DNA of 64,000 nt, taken from the NCBI GenBank assembly GCA_023376005.1, contig CM042151.1:82113550-82177549 (forward strand), in the 5' to 3' direction. Within the stretch, counting starts at the first letter, position 1. Each line of letters opens with the position of its first letter. The translations under genes and the position numbers were made by a program. This document shows, in pieces, positions 48,888 to 59,190 of the stretch. The notes beneath the pieces are model-generated. The model saw only the letters and a list, made by a program, of their open reading frames with translations, was not told the DNA's origin and did no database searches. The DNA comes from Doryteuthis pealeii. Lineage: Eukaryota > Mollusca > Cephalopoda > Myopsida > Loliginidae.

Positions 48888-49867
48888 TCACATGTGTTTA
48901 ATTGGGTTTTTTTCTTCTTCCTGTGTGAGAATATCATTTATTAAATTGTCATTCCCTCTAGAGGCATTTTCACTCTGATCATATTTAAAGGATTTCTCTC
49001 TATGATGTGTAACCCTGTGTATATACATATCCTTTAATTTTAAAAACGTTTTATTACAATCATTACATCTAAATGGTCTTTCTTTTTCGTATCTACTTTC
49101 ATGGCTTCTTATATTAACATCTCCGTTACATTTGTATTGCCTCTCTTCTGTATGTGTCTGTTTCTGACTTCTAGAACAGCCTGCATGTTTACTTTGATGG
49201 TGAATCAAATCTCGCTTATTTTTATAGGCTTTAGTGCAATCATCACATTTGAAAGGCCTCTCAGCGGAATGTGAACGTTTATGATTATGTAAACCCGAAC
49301 TAGTTTTAAAGGTTGCAGTGCAGTCATTACATTTGAATGGCCTCTCGCGGAATGTGTGCATTTATGTTTTCTTAAAGTTTCAGCTCGTTTAAAGGCTTTA
49401 GGGCATTCGTCACATTTAAAGGGCCTCTCTGCTGAATGTGTGCGTTTATGATGATTTAAACCCGGTCTAGTTTTAAAGGCTTCAGTGCAGTCATCACATT
49501 TGAAAGGCCTCTCAGCGGAATGTGTGCGTTTATGATTATGTAAAACATGTGCACTTTTAAAGTCTCCATTGCAGTCATCACATTTGTAAGGCCTCTTAGC
49601 GGAATGTAAGCGTTTATGAACTTTTAAAATGTCAGCAAATTTAAAGGCTTTAGGGCATTTGTCACATTTAAATGGCCTCTCAGCAGAATGTGTGTGTTTA
49701 TGACGTTTTAAATAGTAAAAATGTGTAAAGGCTTTAGGACATTTGTTACATTTGAAGGACCTCTCTGGTCTATGTGAACGTTCATGAAGTGTTAAATTAG
49801 TAACAGTTATAAAAGCTTTGGGACATTCATGACATTTGAAAGGCCTTACTCTACTATGCGTGTCCAT
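48888..49867 (-). pseudogene. C2H2 zinc-finger protein, copy 4, frameshifted
   Basis: The frame from MDTHSRVRPFKCHEC (49867) carries six complete fingers, then shifts at about 49346/49347, where cctctcgcgg stands in place of the array-wide cctctcagcgg, a one-base loss in a linker. In the other frame three more complete fingers and two degenerate ones continue to KNPIKHM (stop at 48888). The total of nine complete fingers is fewer than in copies 2 and 3. The first three fingers are nearly the same as in copy 3. Translation past the shift would run about 45 residues out of frame, so a truncated six-finger protein is the most it could give. Confidence 0.85.
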
Positions 49868-50321
49868 ATCAATTCTTAAATGTACTTGAACTCAGAGAAC
49901 TTTTTCAAATATAATGAATTCAATGACTGTATATAATGTATATTCTTGTATGCGAACTTTTTAATTGTTTGTTTTTTTTACATAAAACTTATACACGTTC
50001 GTCCTATTTGAACACCTGTCCCTTGTATATTTTCATGGAATATGATAGATGATATGAATCGTTTTAATGGTAACTTTTTGAAATTTAAAATATATCCAGT
50101 AAAAGTAAACTAGTGATGTATTAATTAGATTTTCCCTCAAATTATGTGATTGATAATTCCGATTTTACCATCCGACACAATGTTATGCACTCTGTAATCT
50201 AATCTGGACGTATGTCAAATGAAATGTCGATGAAAATCCACAAATTGTTTTCCAATATGTAATATCCAAAATCATCTACAGTTAAACGACAGTTGAGATA
50301 TATTGCTTCGGTGATGAATCT
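49868..50321 (-). other. Leader exon region and splice acceptor, copy 4
   Basis: AG of the acceptor at 50321-50320, then attcatcaccga, with the same 450-bp leader as in copies 2 and 3. Confidence 0.45.
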
Positions 50322-50473
50322 GCAATCAAACAAATAATAAAATTAAATATTACACAAATACATTATTTTGAATTATTCGGGAAATCAAGAAAGATTCTAA
50401 TAAAAAAACAAATTTTCTCTGATCGCTTGATATTAATACCCACTAAAACCCTAACCTGAATGTCGGAACCCCC

Positions 50474-50476
<3 letters not shown>

Positions 50477-50535
<59 letters not shown>
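50477..50535. repeat. (TA)n microsatellite
   Basis: Orthologue of 20115-20175. Confidence 0.95.
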
Positions 50536-50540
<5 letters not shown>

Positions 50541-50818
50541 AAAACGAACACTTTAAAATCGAAGGAAATCCGCATTTACTGACGCATCAGCCATACTGAT
50601 GGAAATCTTTTAGATATGTAAAGTAATTAAGAATCAGCTATTTCTTTTTTTAGTTTTAATAGCCAAGACACACCTCCAACCAAAAAGAAAAGATTTCTCG
50701 TAAGATGACCATTACACATCCAGTTTCTATTTATTCATTTATAACAATGAATTACTTAACGTAAATCTAGTACACTGAGTTTATTTATATTTTACTATAT
50801 GCAAGCGACAATACATTA

Positions 50819-51556
50819 AATTGATTATAAAAGGAGACTTAATCTGAACTAAATTAATTATAAAGGAGACTTAATCTGAACTAAATTGATTATAAAGGAG
50901 ACTTAATCTGAACTAAATTGATTATAAAGGAGACTTAATCTGAACTAAATTGATTATAAAGGAGACTTAATCTGGAGTAAATTGATTATAAAGAAGACTT
51001 AATCTGGACTAAATTGATTTAATCTGGACTAAATTGATTATAAAGAAGACTTAATCTGGACTAAATTGATTATAAAGAAGACTTAATCTGAACTAAATTG
51101 ATTATAAAGGAGACTTAATCTGAACTAAATTGATTATAAAGGAGACTTAATCTGGACTAAATTAATTATAAAGAAGACTTAATCTGAACTAAATTGATTA
51201 TAAAGGAGACTTAATCTGGACTAAATTGATTATAAAAAAGACTTAATCTGGACTAAATTAATTATAAAGGAGACTTAATCTGAACTAAATTGATTATAAA
51301 GGAGACTTAATCTGAACTAAATTGATTATAAAGAAGACTTAATCTGAACTAAATTAATTATAAGAAGACTTAATCTGAACTAAATTGATTATAAAGAAGA
51401 TTTAATCTGAACTAAATTGATTATAAAGGAGACTTAATCTGTACTAAATTGATTATAAAGAAGACTTAATCTGAACTAAATTGATTATAAAGAAGACTTA
51501 ATCTGAACTAAATTAATTATAAAGAAGACTTAATCTGAACTACATTAATTAAAAAA
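50819..51556 (+). repeat. 32-bp minisatellite, unit 3 (about 23 copies)
   Basis: Same period, but the dominant unit is gattataaaggagac plus ttaatctgaactaaatt, different from units 1 and 2. One copy near 51000-51020 is truncated. It begins directly after caatacattaaa because the DNA between the presumed intron and the array has been deleted. Confidence 0.95.
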
Positions 51557-52110
51557 AAAGACTTAAAAGTTAATGTCACAAAGGAACTAGAGGAACATAG
51601 AACTTAATATAACTCGACCAATACATTGTAAATGAGGTAAAAACAATGTGGAAATATGTAGACATGTTATGGATAGATTAAAACAACTCATATGGCACGA
51701 TCCTGTAATCATAAATAGCAGAAAATGTTCAACATCTCAAATCAAGTCTTAAACTTAATTAGAAAGTTATGGAAAACTGACAAGTATAACTAACAAATGG
51801 AGGACAAATCCTAGTAGAGGTAAAAATCGAAAGAGGCATCTTCTAGGTAGACTCATCATCGTTATTAGTATTTAGTATAGTATTAATACCATTGGATTAT
51901 AGACTAAATAGACTACATATTTAATACATAACCAACATATTTACGAAAACATAAATAATGATAAATTACCTCATGTGTATAGATAATGTGAAGGTTTTTG
52001 CCAAGAATGAAAAAGAATTACAAACCCTTACACAAACTATTAAACTCTTCAGTCAAGATACGGGAATGGGATTTGGAATTGAATAATTCATGGTGCTTAT
52101 AATGAATAAA
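51557..52110 (+). mobile_element. Decayed LINE reverse-transcriptase fragment, unit 3
   Basis: Orthologue of 22221-22880 and 36284-36835, with ERGIF, CIDNVKVFAKNEKEL and QDTGMGFGIE remnants separated by stops. Confidence 0.7.
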
Positions 52111-52183
52111 GATTTTTAAAGAAAGAAACAATCGAATAAACAAAACTGCCTACTATGTTTAAATGTTGTTACACTCCCCCCAC

Positions 52184-52219
52184 CCCATATATATATATAT
52201 GTGTGTGTGTGTGTGTCTA
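52184..52219. repeat. (TA)n(TG)n microsatellite
   Basis: Orthologous to 22955-23014 but half converted to TG. Confidence 0.9.
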
Positions 52220-53039
52220 TTTCCTATAATTGACATTTTAGTAACTTTTGATACTGCAATTACAAATAATCAATTCTCTGACTAGAGTCAATTATTTTCG
52301 GATATGGAAACTGGTGATGATCCGAATTCAATAGTCCCTTATATGTTTTTCAATTATGTTGCGACTCAAGAAAAAATATATTTCCTTCATTTTAAAATGA
52401 TATTTATTTATTGTATAAATAATCAATGCTCCGACTCGATTCCTTTTTTGAGGGGGGGATATTGACGAGGATCTAAACTAAAAAAATTTTTTTTCAATCA
52501 TGCTACGACACAAGAAAAAATCCTTCTTTTTATTCGAATATATTCAGATAGTTATAGTTTGATTTTTTCCAATGGAAAAATATTTATTCATTTTCTGGTG
52601 GAATTTGTAAATTTGAAAAGAAATTGCATTTAAATCTAAAAGGAGAAAACAAAACCTAACTGACATTGTGAGTGAACTAATGTTTTATACTTAGAAGTAA
52701 TTTGAAGATTTTCTGTCTTGTAGAAAACTGAACACTATATGATAAAATTTATTTAACTTAAAAATGATATTAGATTAAAGAATTAATATTACATCAATTG
52801 CTTCTATGAGAGGTTTAACTGAAGAGAGAGACAAGTGATATCACAAGGATGAAGTAATTAAAAAGAAATATAATTTCTCTTATATGAAAATGCTGCATAG
52901 GAACAATTTACCTGCACGGCTTTGATAAAAAGGTTTGTCCGATAATTTCAAGAAAGTAATTTACTACAAAAGACACCAGAAAATGTAAGGAATTTAAGAC
53001 TGTTGAATCAATCAAGAAGGGAACACAAGTTGGAATTAG

Positions 53040-55142
53040 TCAAGAAGTGGAAACAATTGGAGCATTAAGATATAATACTGAACTAATTTCAAATATCAGT
53101 TGTAAAAAAAACTTTTTTTCTTTCAAATAAAACCGACATTTTTAAAGGCAGACTTGTTATTTCAGATTGTTCAGTTCTTACCAAACAATTTATAAAGCAT
53201 TAAAATTATTAAAATACAAAAGATGATATGAATGTTAATTTCAAAAGGCATTTAGAAAGCGACCCACCCCTTCTGAAAATAATTCGTAGATTTTTTTAAA
53301 TTTTTTCGAAAACAAATTATGATACACCCTGAGTTTTCTATTAACAACTTTACAAAAATATAACTAAATGAATAGTTTCTTTGTTAGTTGCTACATAGTA
53401 AAAGAGGTATTAAAACCATTATATTATTATTTAAAGTTACAATGTATCATATAGAGATAAATGTTTCTTTTATTATCGCCTACATTTACCATATAAATAT
53501 CTTTTTATTTTAATGTTTAATAGTCACTGGTCATGTGTTACTCATATTAATAATATTCTACCATTTTATTAAATTAACTCACCCATGTATTAACCATGGT
53601 CAAACTATCAAAACTTCATCTCGATTCTACTGACAATTTAATTAATTATTATAGATTTCAGAAAGGTTGCATCTGATGAAATTATTCAGTTCAGTTAATA
53701 TTTCAAGGCATTTAACTCGTCTATTTAAAATCGTATACGTTCATTCAAGTTCTTAAAAATAGAAATAGAACTTTCAGGATATACAGTCATTCATTCCAAA
53801 GGAACATAAAGTAAAATTTTACAAAATGATTATATCGTATCAAATTGAAATAAACAGGAATTTTAAACATATGATATTAAAATCGTCAAACACCGAACGA
53901 ACTGCAAGGAAGAAGTTCATTCAAATTCGTTTCGAAAAAAAAGATAGAACTTTCAAAATATCACCACCCCCCCATGAACGGACGGTAGAACAACTACTTT
54001 ATACAATGGTAAAAATCGTATCAAACTGAAATTAACACTAACCTCATAATTATAACATGGGATATTTAAACTGTCAATCACTTAACCAACTGTAATATAA
54101 AATATATAGTAAACCTGGAAATTAAACTGTGTTATTGAACTAATATTCGTACATTCTTAATAAAACAAAAAATAAAAAATACAACTTCAAATAAATATGA
54201 ATGATAAATTAAATAGAACTCACCTATTTCTGTACACCCAGATAATGTTTTTTTCAGAGATTGGATCAACTTGAAATGATTCTGAAATATATGTTAGTTA
54301 AATAATATACAGAATAATACACTGGCTAAATGATGGGGGCTTAAGTTACTTTCTGAGATATTATTCAAGTCCTACATTTTTTATTTCTTATAAATCTTAC
54401 TACGAAAATAAATTTCATGCAATTAATGAAAAGGTGCAAATATCTAGTAAACTAGGGTACGTGAGTTCGATTCTTACTCTTACATTTTATAGCGTCTAAA
54501 CATTGAAAATATTCAGCAGATTTAAGAGTATTGATAGACACGGTGTGTAGAATATTTCATGAGGTTAAAAGAAATTATCGAGATGTTTTACATGAAAAAT
54601 ATTCTTACTTTTTTTATTATAAACATTTCTTCCGATATTTAAGTTGAATGATTTTTTTGGGGGGTGGGGGATTTCTCAGAAATTTTATTTATTTATTAAT
54701 TGTTGAAAATGCTCATTGGCGAATTTTAAAAGAAAAAGACAAAAAACAAACGCACAATGTAATTAAAATTTTGAGGTTTAGAAAAAATTTAAAGAATTTC
54801 TGTCATGTGGAAATCTTAACAGTATATAACATTTATTTAACTAAGAAAATATATTATATATAAGAAATAAAAATTCCATCAACTGATTCTACCAGAGGTT
54901 TAGTGGGGTAGACAAAAATGATCTTACAAGGGCCAGGTAACTCAAAAGGATAAAATTCCTCTTGGATGGATGGTAGAATAGAAACAATCTACCTACATGG
55001 TTTAATAAAAAGGTTTGACATTTCCAGAAATTGATCTACTACAAGACACATGGAAAAGGGACGAAATGTACAACGAGCAAATCAACCAAGAAGTGGACAC
55101 GAGTCCGAATAAATCAATGAGTGAAAATAATAGAAGCATTTA
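53040..55142 (+). repeat. Partial higher-order unit 4
   Basis: Starts at the same tcaagaagtggaaac boundary and follows units 1-3 closely to about 55140, where a SINE has inserted. It then continues as diverged fragments. It includes a tRNA-like relic at 54418-54482. No gene seen. Confidence 0.85.
54418..54482 (+). repeat. tRNA-like relic in repeat module
   Basis: tatctagtaaactaggg and B-box-like agttcgattc (54464-54473). The anticodon-stem-like pairing is kept by compensating changes (ctagt/actag against ctggt/accag in unit 2). Confidence 0.5.
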
Positions 55143-55154
55143 TATATTATAGTG

Positions 55155-55436
55155 CGTGGTGTAATGGTTAAAGTCATGGGAAATGGACTCGTCGCCCCGA
55201 GTTCAAATCCTGGTCGTGGTAATTGCATTTCACTTAGCGCTAATACCCTTGGGAAAGGTATGAATCCTACTCTCCCTCCAGCTATGGGCAAATAGCAGGG
55301 CAGACTGGGTTCTTTAACCATGGCTAGGTAACCAGTCTAGGAGAAGGAAAACTCTGAATTCAAACCTGTTGAACTCCGTTTAAGAAATTGACCTTGTGTC
55401 GTATCCTGCTCGTGCGGAGGGGTTGGTAAATATATA
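55155..55436 (+). mobile_element. Full-length tRNA-derived SINE with target-site duplication
   Basis: A box tggtgtaatgg (55157-55167) and B box agttcaaatcc (55200-55210) lie 43 bases apart, as in tRNA genes. A 190-bp body follows, with a tail ending taaatatata. It is flanked by tatattatagtg at 55143-55154 and 55437-55448, and the same site in units 1-3 is uninterrupted. An intact young insertion, likely mobilised by a LINE. It resembles cephalopod tRNA-SINEs in style; no family name assigned. Confidence 0.9.
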
Positions 55437-55448
55437 TATATTATAGTG

Positions 55449-56839
55449 AACTAATTTTGATCTCTAGTCAAAAGCGTTTTGCTTTTTGGTTCTGATAGCT
55501 ACGTATATTTCAAGAAATAATTCTCGGCATTGTTAATTAAATATATTTTCCGCTTTTCTTTTAAATAAAAACTGACGTTTTTATAACCAAAATTGTTATT
55601 TCAGATAGTTCAGTCCGTAAAATCTATTTTGTAAATATATTTTCCTTACCAACCATATTATAACGCATACAAATTATTAACATAGAAAACATTTTATAAA
55701 TGTTATTTTTGACCGTCATTATGAAAAGCAAAGGACATTGAAAAATAATAAGTCAGAATAAATCAATGAGTGGATATAATTGAAGCATTCGTATTTTATA
55801 GTGAACTAATTTTATTGATCGTTAGTCAAAACCCTGTATCCATGTACTTTTGTGCCCCCTAATTTGGTAGCTCTCCGATAAAAGAGACCCACTGCCTATT
55901 GGAAGATAACCATGTAATAAAAAATCATATAACCAGCTCACTTTTCATTCTTCTTTTATAATAAGGAAATACCAAACTCCAAATGAGGGAAGATGTTACG
56001 TATATAAGCTAAATTGAATACGTTTTCTTAAAATTGCTAAAATATAATCCAGACGTATTAATCTTTTAAAAAGAAATCACTCAAAATGTTGAAAATCTAA
56101 GGATGAGAGGAGACGCCAGTTGTTACGTATATAAGTAAACCCTGAACCCATACTTATATACCTTTTGTGACTCCTACTGTGGTTTCTCTCCGACGAATGA
56201 GACACACTGCTTATTGGAAGATGACCATGTCATAAAATACCTTGTATACCCAGTTGAGTACGAAGTAACTAAAAAGAATATAATTTCTCTCGTATGGATG
56301 TCAAAATAGGAACAATTTACCTACATGGTTTTATTAAAAAGGTCCGACATTTCCAGAAATTGACCTACTACAATTTTCCGACATTTCCAGAAATTGGCCT
56401 ACTACAATTTTCCGACATTTCCAGAAATTGACCTACTACAAGAGATACATGAAATGGACGTTATGTACGACGATCAATGCAACCAAGAAGTGGATTAAAG
56501 TCAGAGTAAATCAATGAGTAGAAACAATTGAAGCATTCAGATATTAAATGAACTACTTTTAGTGATCACTGGTCAAAAACATCTTGCTTTTTGGCTCTGA
56601 TAGCTCCGTATATATCAAGTATTAATTATCTGCACTGTTAATTGAAAATTTTTTCTGTTTTTCTTTTAAATGAAAACTGACGTTTTTAAAGCCAAAATTG
56701 TTATTTCAGAATGTTCAGTCCGTAAAATGTATTTTGTAAATATATTTTCCTTACCAATCATATCATAACACATAAAATTATTAACATACAAAACATGCTA
56801 TGAACTTTAATTTCAATAGTAATTATTAGGTATACCCAA
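55449..56839 (+). repeat. Diverged repeat-module fragments
   Basis: Several incomplete module copies in the same orientation. The landmark gtcagaataaatcaatgagt is near 55750 and a related form near 56500, and gtggtttctctccgacg is near 56180. A 34-bp unit (ccgacatttccagaaattg...) is repeated three times at about 56344-56445. No gene seen. Confidence 0.65.
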
Positions 56840-57290
56840 TTTGTCGAAAAATCCGTGTTTTTACAAAACGAATTTACCTCCAAATTTTTTTTAAAAAATA
56901 CTAAAAATTAGGGAATTATCTGATTTTAATGACAATTTCAGTGTTGATTTATCAATGAATGAATTTTATAATGCATCAGTTATTTTATTTCAAAAATTTC
57001 TGATATTTTCAGACCACTTAACTTTGACCCTCCCACCCTTGTTTTTGGGTCGCAAAATATCGGTGGGGATATATGTGATTGATACTTTTTTCTGCATAAA
57101 TAAAAATACAAAAGACCAAATGTGTGAAGAGATTTTTTTAAGGAATCTGCTCTGGTAGTAAATAAGTAACGAAAATCGGAAAATAAAATGAAAATAAAAA
57201 CTAAAAAAAATATTTTTGGAGACTTTTTACTCATTTCGTTAATCATTTAATTGGCTATTATCTTATAAAAGAAAAAATATACATCAATAC
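56840..57290. other. No gene or known repeat recognised
   Basis: AT-rich stretch with short chance ORFs on both strands and a small G+C-richer island (accctcccaccc, about 57027-57070). It does not match the module or the zinc-finger units. Confidence 0.35.
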
Positions 57291-57295
57291 TTGTT

Positions 57296-57314
57296 CTCTC
57301 TCTCTCTCTCTCCC

Positions 57315-57347
<33 letters not shown>

Positions 57348-57353
57348 TTACCA
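57296..57353. repeat. (CT)n(TA)n microsatellite
   Basis: CT run then TA run, adjoining the 3' tail of a minus-strand SINE. Confidence 0.9.
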
Positions 57354-58165
57354 CTCCCCCCCACGCACGAGTAGGATGTGACAGAGGGTCATTTTCTTTA
57401 GCGGAGTTTCATCATCATCATGTCACGCTGTTGGCACGGATATCCATGACAATCTCTCTCCATCCGTCCCTATCGCTCATCATTCTCGGGAGGTCCTCTG
57501 TGCAGCATCCCGCATCCGCACAGAGCTGATCAATGTACGTCTTTGCTGGTCGGCCCACACTGGCGTGCCCATGTGCTAGATTCCACTTATGAGTTCGTCC
57601 TTGCTTCTCCAGCAATGTCCCGCGTGTCTTGTCCGTCTTACTCGGATGGTTTGGGTGATATGTGGCAGGTGGCTCTACAGCTGCTCTCTCGTGGGTGCTG
57701 TTTCCAAGTCTTGTTCAGGATCACCCGCAGCATTCTTGAGCAGCTCCCATCTAGTTTATTCTCTAGTCGCTTCGTTAGGGTCCAGGTGGTGCAGCCATAC
57801 AGCAGCACTGACACGACAATGGCCTGGAAGAACTGTCTCTTTAACTTGTTCGTAAAATTGGATTTCCATATGACCGATAATTTATTTATAGCGGCCCATA
57901 CCTTTCCTATATGTGCATTAACGTCGTTTTCTGTGGAGTTTAAAAGGTTTTAATTCAGAGCTTTCATTCTCCTAGACTGGTTACATAGCTAATCTTAGAG
58001 ATCCCTGTCTGCCCTACTATTTACCCATATCTGAAGGGAGAGTAGTTGGATTAATACCTTTTCCAAGGCTATTAGCGCTATGTGAAAATGCAGACAGCCC
58101 CATACAGAATTTGAACTCGTGTCAACGATTCCATTTCCTACGACTTTTGTTGTATACCCTTTTCA
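57354..58165 (-). mobile_element. tRNA-SINE split by a LINE insertion
   Basis: Read on the minus strand, the SINE body lies at 58165-57942, including a B-box-like gagttcaaattc and the tgtaaccagtctaggagaa block. It is interrupted and resumes at 57409-57354 with aactccgctaaagaaa...tgtcacatcctactcgtgcg. The two halves together follow the order of the complete SINE at 55155. Confidence 0.8.
57410..57934 (-). mobile_element. LINE 3' fragment inserted in a SINE
   Basis: Minus-strand 3' end of the same LINE family as 44970-45860. The translated remnants are similar (GVGRPxKTYI, DRDGWREIVMDIRA), with a catcatcatcat (ATG)n terminus at 57410. ggagttt occurs at 57403-57409 and 57935-57941, a probable target-site duplication. 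5'-truncated, with stops. Confidence 0.8.
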
Positions 58166-58179
58166 TTACTTACTTCTAT

Positions 58180-58618
58180 TCTTCTTCTGGCGTCTTTGAT
58201 ATCTTCTCTTCTAGCGTCTTGGGCTTTGTCTTGGTGGTCGGTCGCACTTAACTCATTTCTTCTTCTATATCAGTCTTGTTACCAAGACATTCACCAACCA
58301 CAAAACTGTGTTATTTTCTTAAGCTTTTATTTACTTAACTATACATTTCATGTAACTAAATATCTGACTAACATAGCGTACGTATGCAGTGAGTTTCAGT
58401 TAAGGCAGGACATCTTCTCTGCCCGACGTCAAACTGAAAACTGAGGCCCCGACCAGGTTCCTCGTGACTTCACGTATTTCGCGGGCTTTCTGTACTATTT
58501 CATGGAAAGTCCCGCCCGTGATATGAAAAGAGCCATCCCTTTAGAAATACAGGGGATTGACAATAATCTTATGCAACCGCATAGATTATGTAACACTTTA
58601 ACCATTACACCACGCGCT
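58180..58618 (-). mobile_element. Candidate second SINE type
   Basis: On the minus strand it begins gcgtggtgtaatggttaaag (A box tggtgtaatgg, as in the SINE at 55155). It then continues into a different, G+C-rich body (cacgggcgggactttcc, gaacctggtcggggcctcag). It could be a distinct tRNA-SINE family or a tRNA head joined to unrelated DNA. Only one copy is in the window. Confidence 0.4.
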
Positions 58619-58624
58619 ATATAG

Positions 58625-58835
58625 ATATGCTGCTTCCATTTCATATAAGGTGACAAAACTTGAGAAGAGTACAAATCCAACTAGTCTCCCTCCAGCTATG
58701 GTTAATATTAGGGCAGACTGGGTTTTTAATCGAGATAGAAGAACTCGTAAGTCGAACCCATTAAATTTACTTACAATATGACCGTGTGTCACATCCTGTA
58801 GATAGTTAGGTAAATACATACAAAGACACGAAATC
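58625..58835 (+). mobile_element. tRNA-SINE body
   Basis: Plus-strand body matching 55215-55436 (ctccctccagctatgg, gcagactgggtt, accgtgtgtcacatcctgt). It is headless: it abuts the head of the opposite-strand element at 58618. Confidence 0.75.
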
Positions 58836-58839
58836 ATTG

Positions 58840-59190
58840 AATCGCTCAAATGATACCGACACTGATTTCTTTGAAATCATCATTGCAATGAGATATATTA
58901 GAACGATTTCTATTTATAGGATGCCTAGATTACTTACGACAAATATTATTAGATCTAAAAGATCACTAAAAAAGGCAATGAGTACACGATACCCCCATAC
59001 AAAATATCATTGATGCAGACTACGCAGATGATATAGCACTTCTCATATATATTTCTACCCAAGCCTGGAGCAGACAGCAAGAGGTTTTTGCATCTATGTC
59101 AACTTAGATAAAACAAAATTCTTGTGTTTTAAACAAGATGGAATAATCTCTTCATTAAATGGCAAGCATGAATACCACAGTTCAAATATA
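58840..59190 (+). mobile_element. LINE reverse-transcriptase fragment (YADD segment)
   Basis: YADD at 59021-59032 (DADYADDIALL), followed by NLDKTKFLCFKQD. Matches 8700-9175, including the join to the SINE tail (caaagacacga, cgctcaa). Frame breaks make it a fossil. Confidence 0.75.

Larger units (their letters stand above)
37667..53039 (+). repeat. Higher-order tandem unit 3 (about 15.4 kb)
   Basis: Same order as units 1 and 2, lengthened by two retrotransposon insertions (41757-44470 and 44970-45860). It is shortened by a deletion near 47090 and one near 50820. The stretches 37667-41190, 41430-41756, 44471-44969, 45861-47560 and 52220-53039 are repeat-module DNA without a supported gene. 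Confidence 0.9.

Noticed and set aside
57543..57953. Plus-strand ORFs of 136 and 88 codons
   Set aside because: Antisense of the minus-strand LINE 3' fragment.
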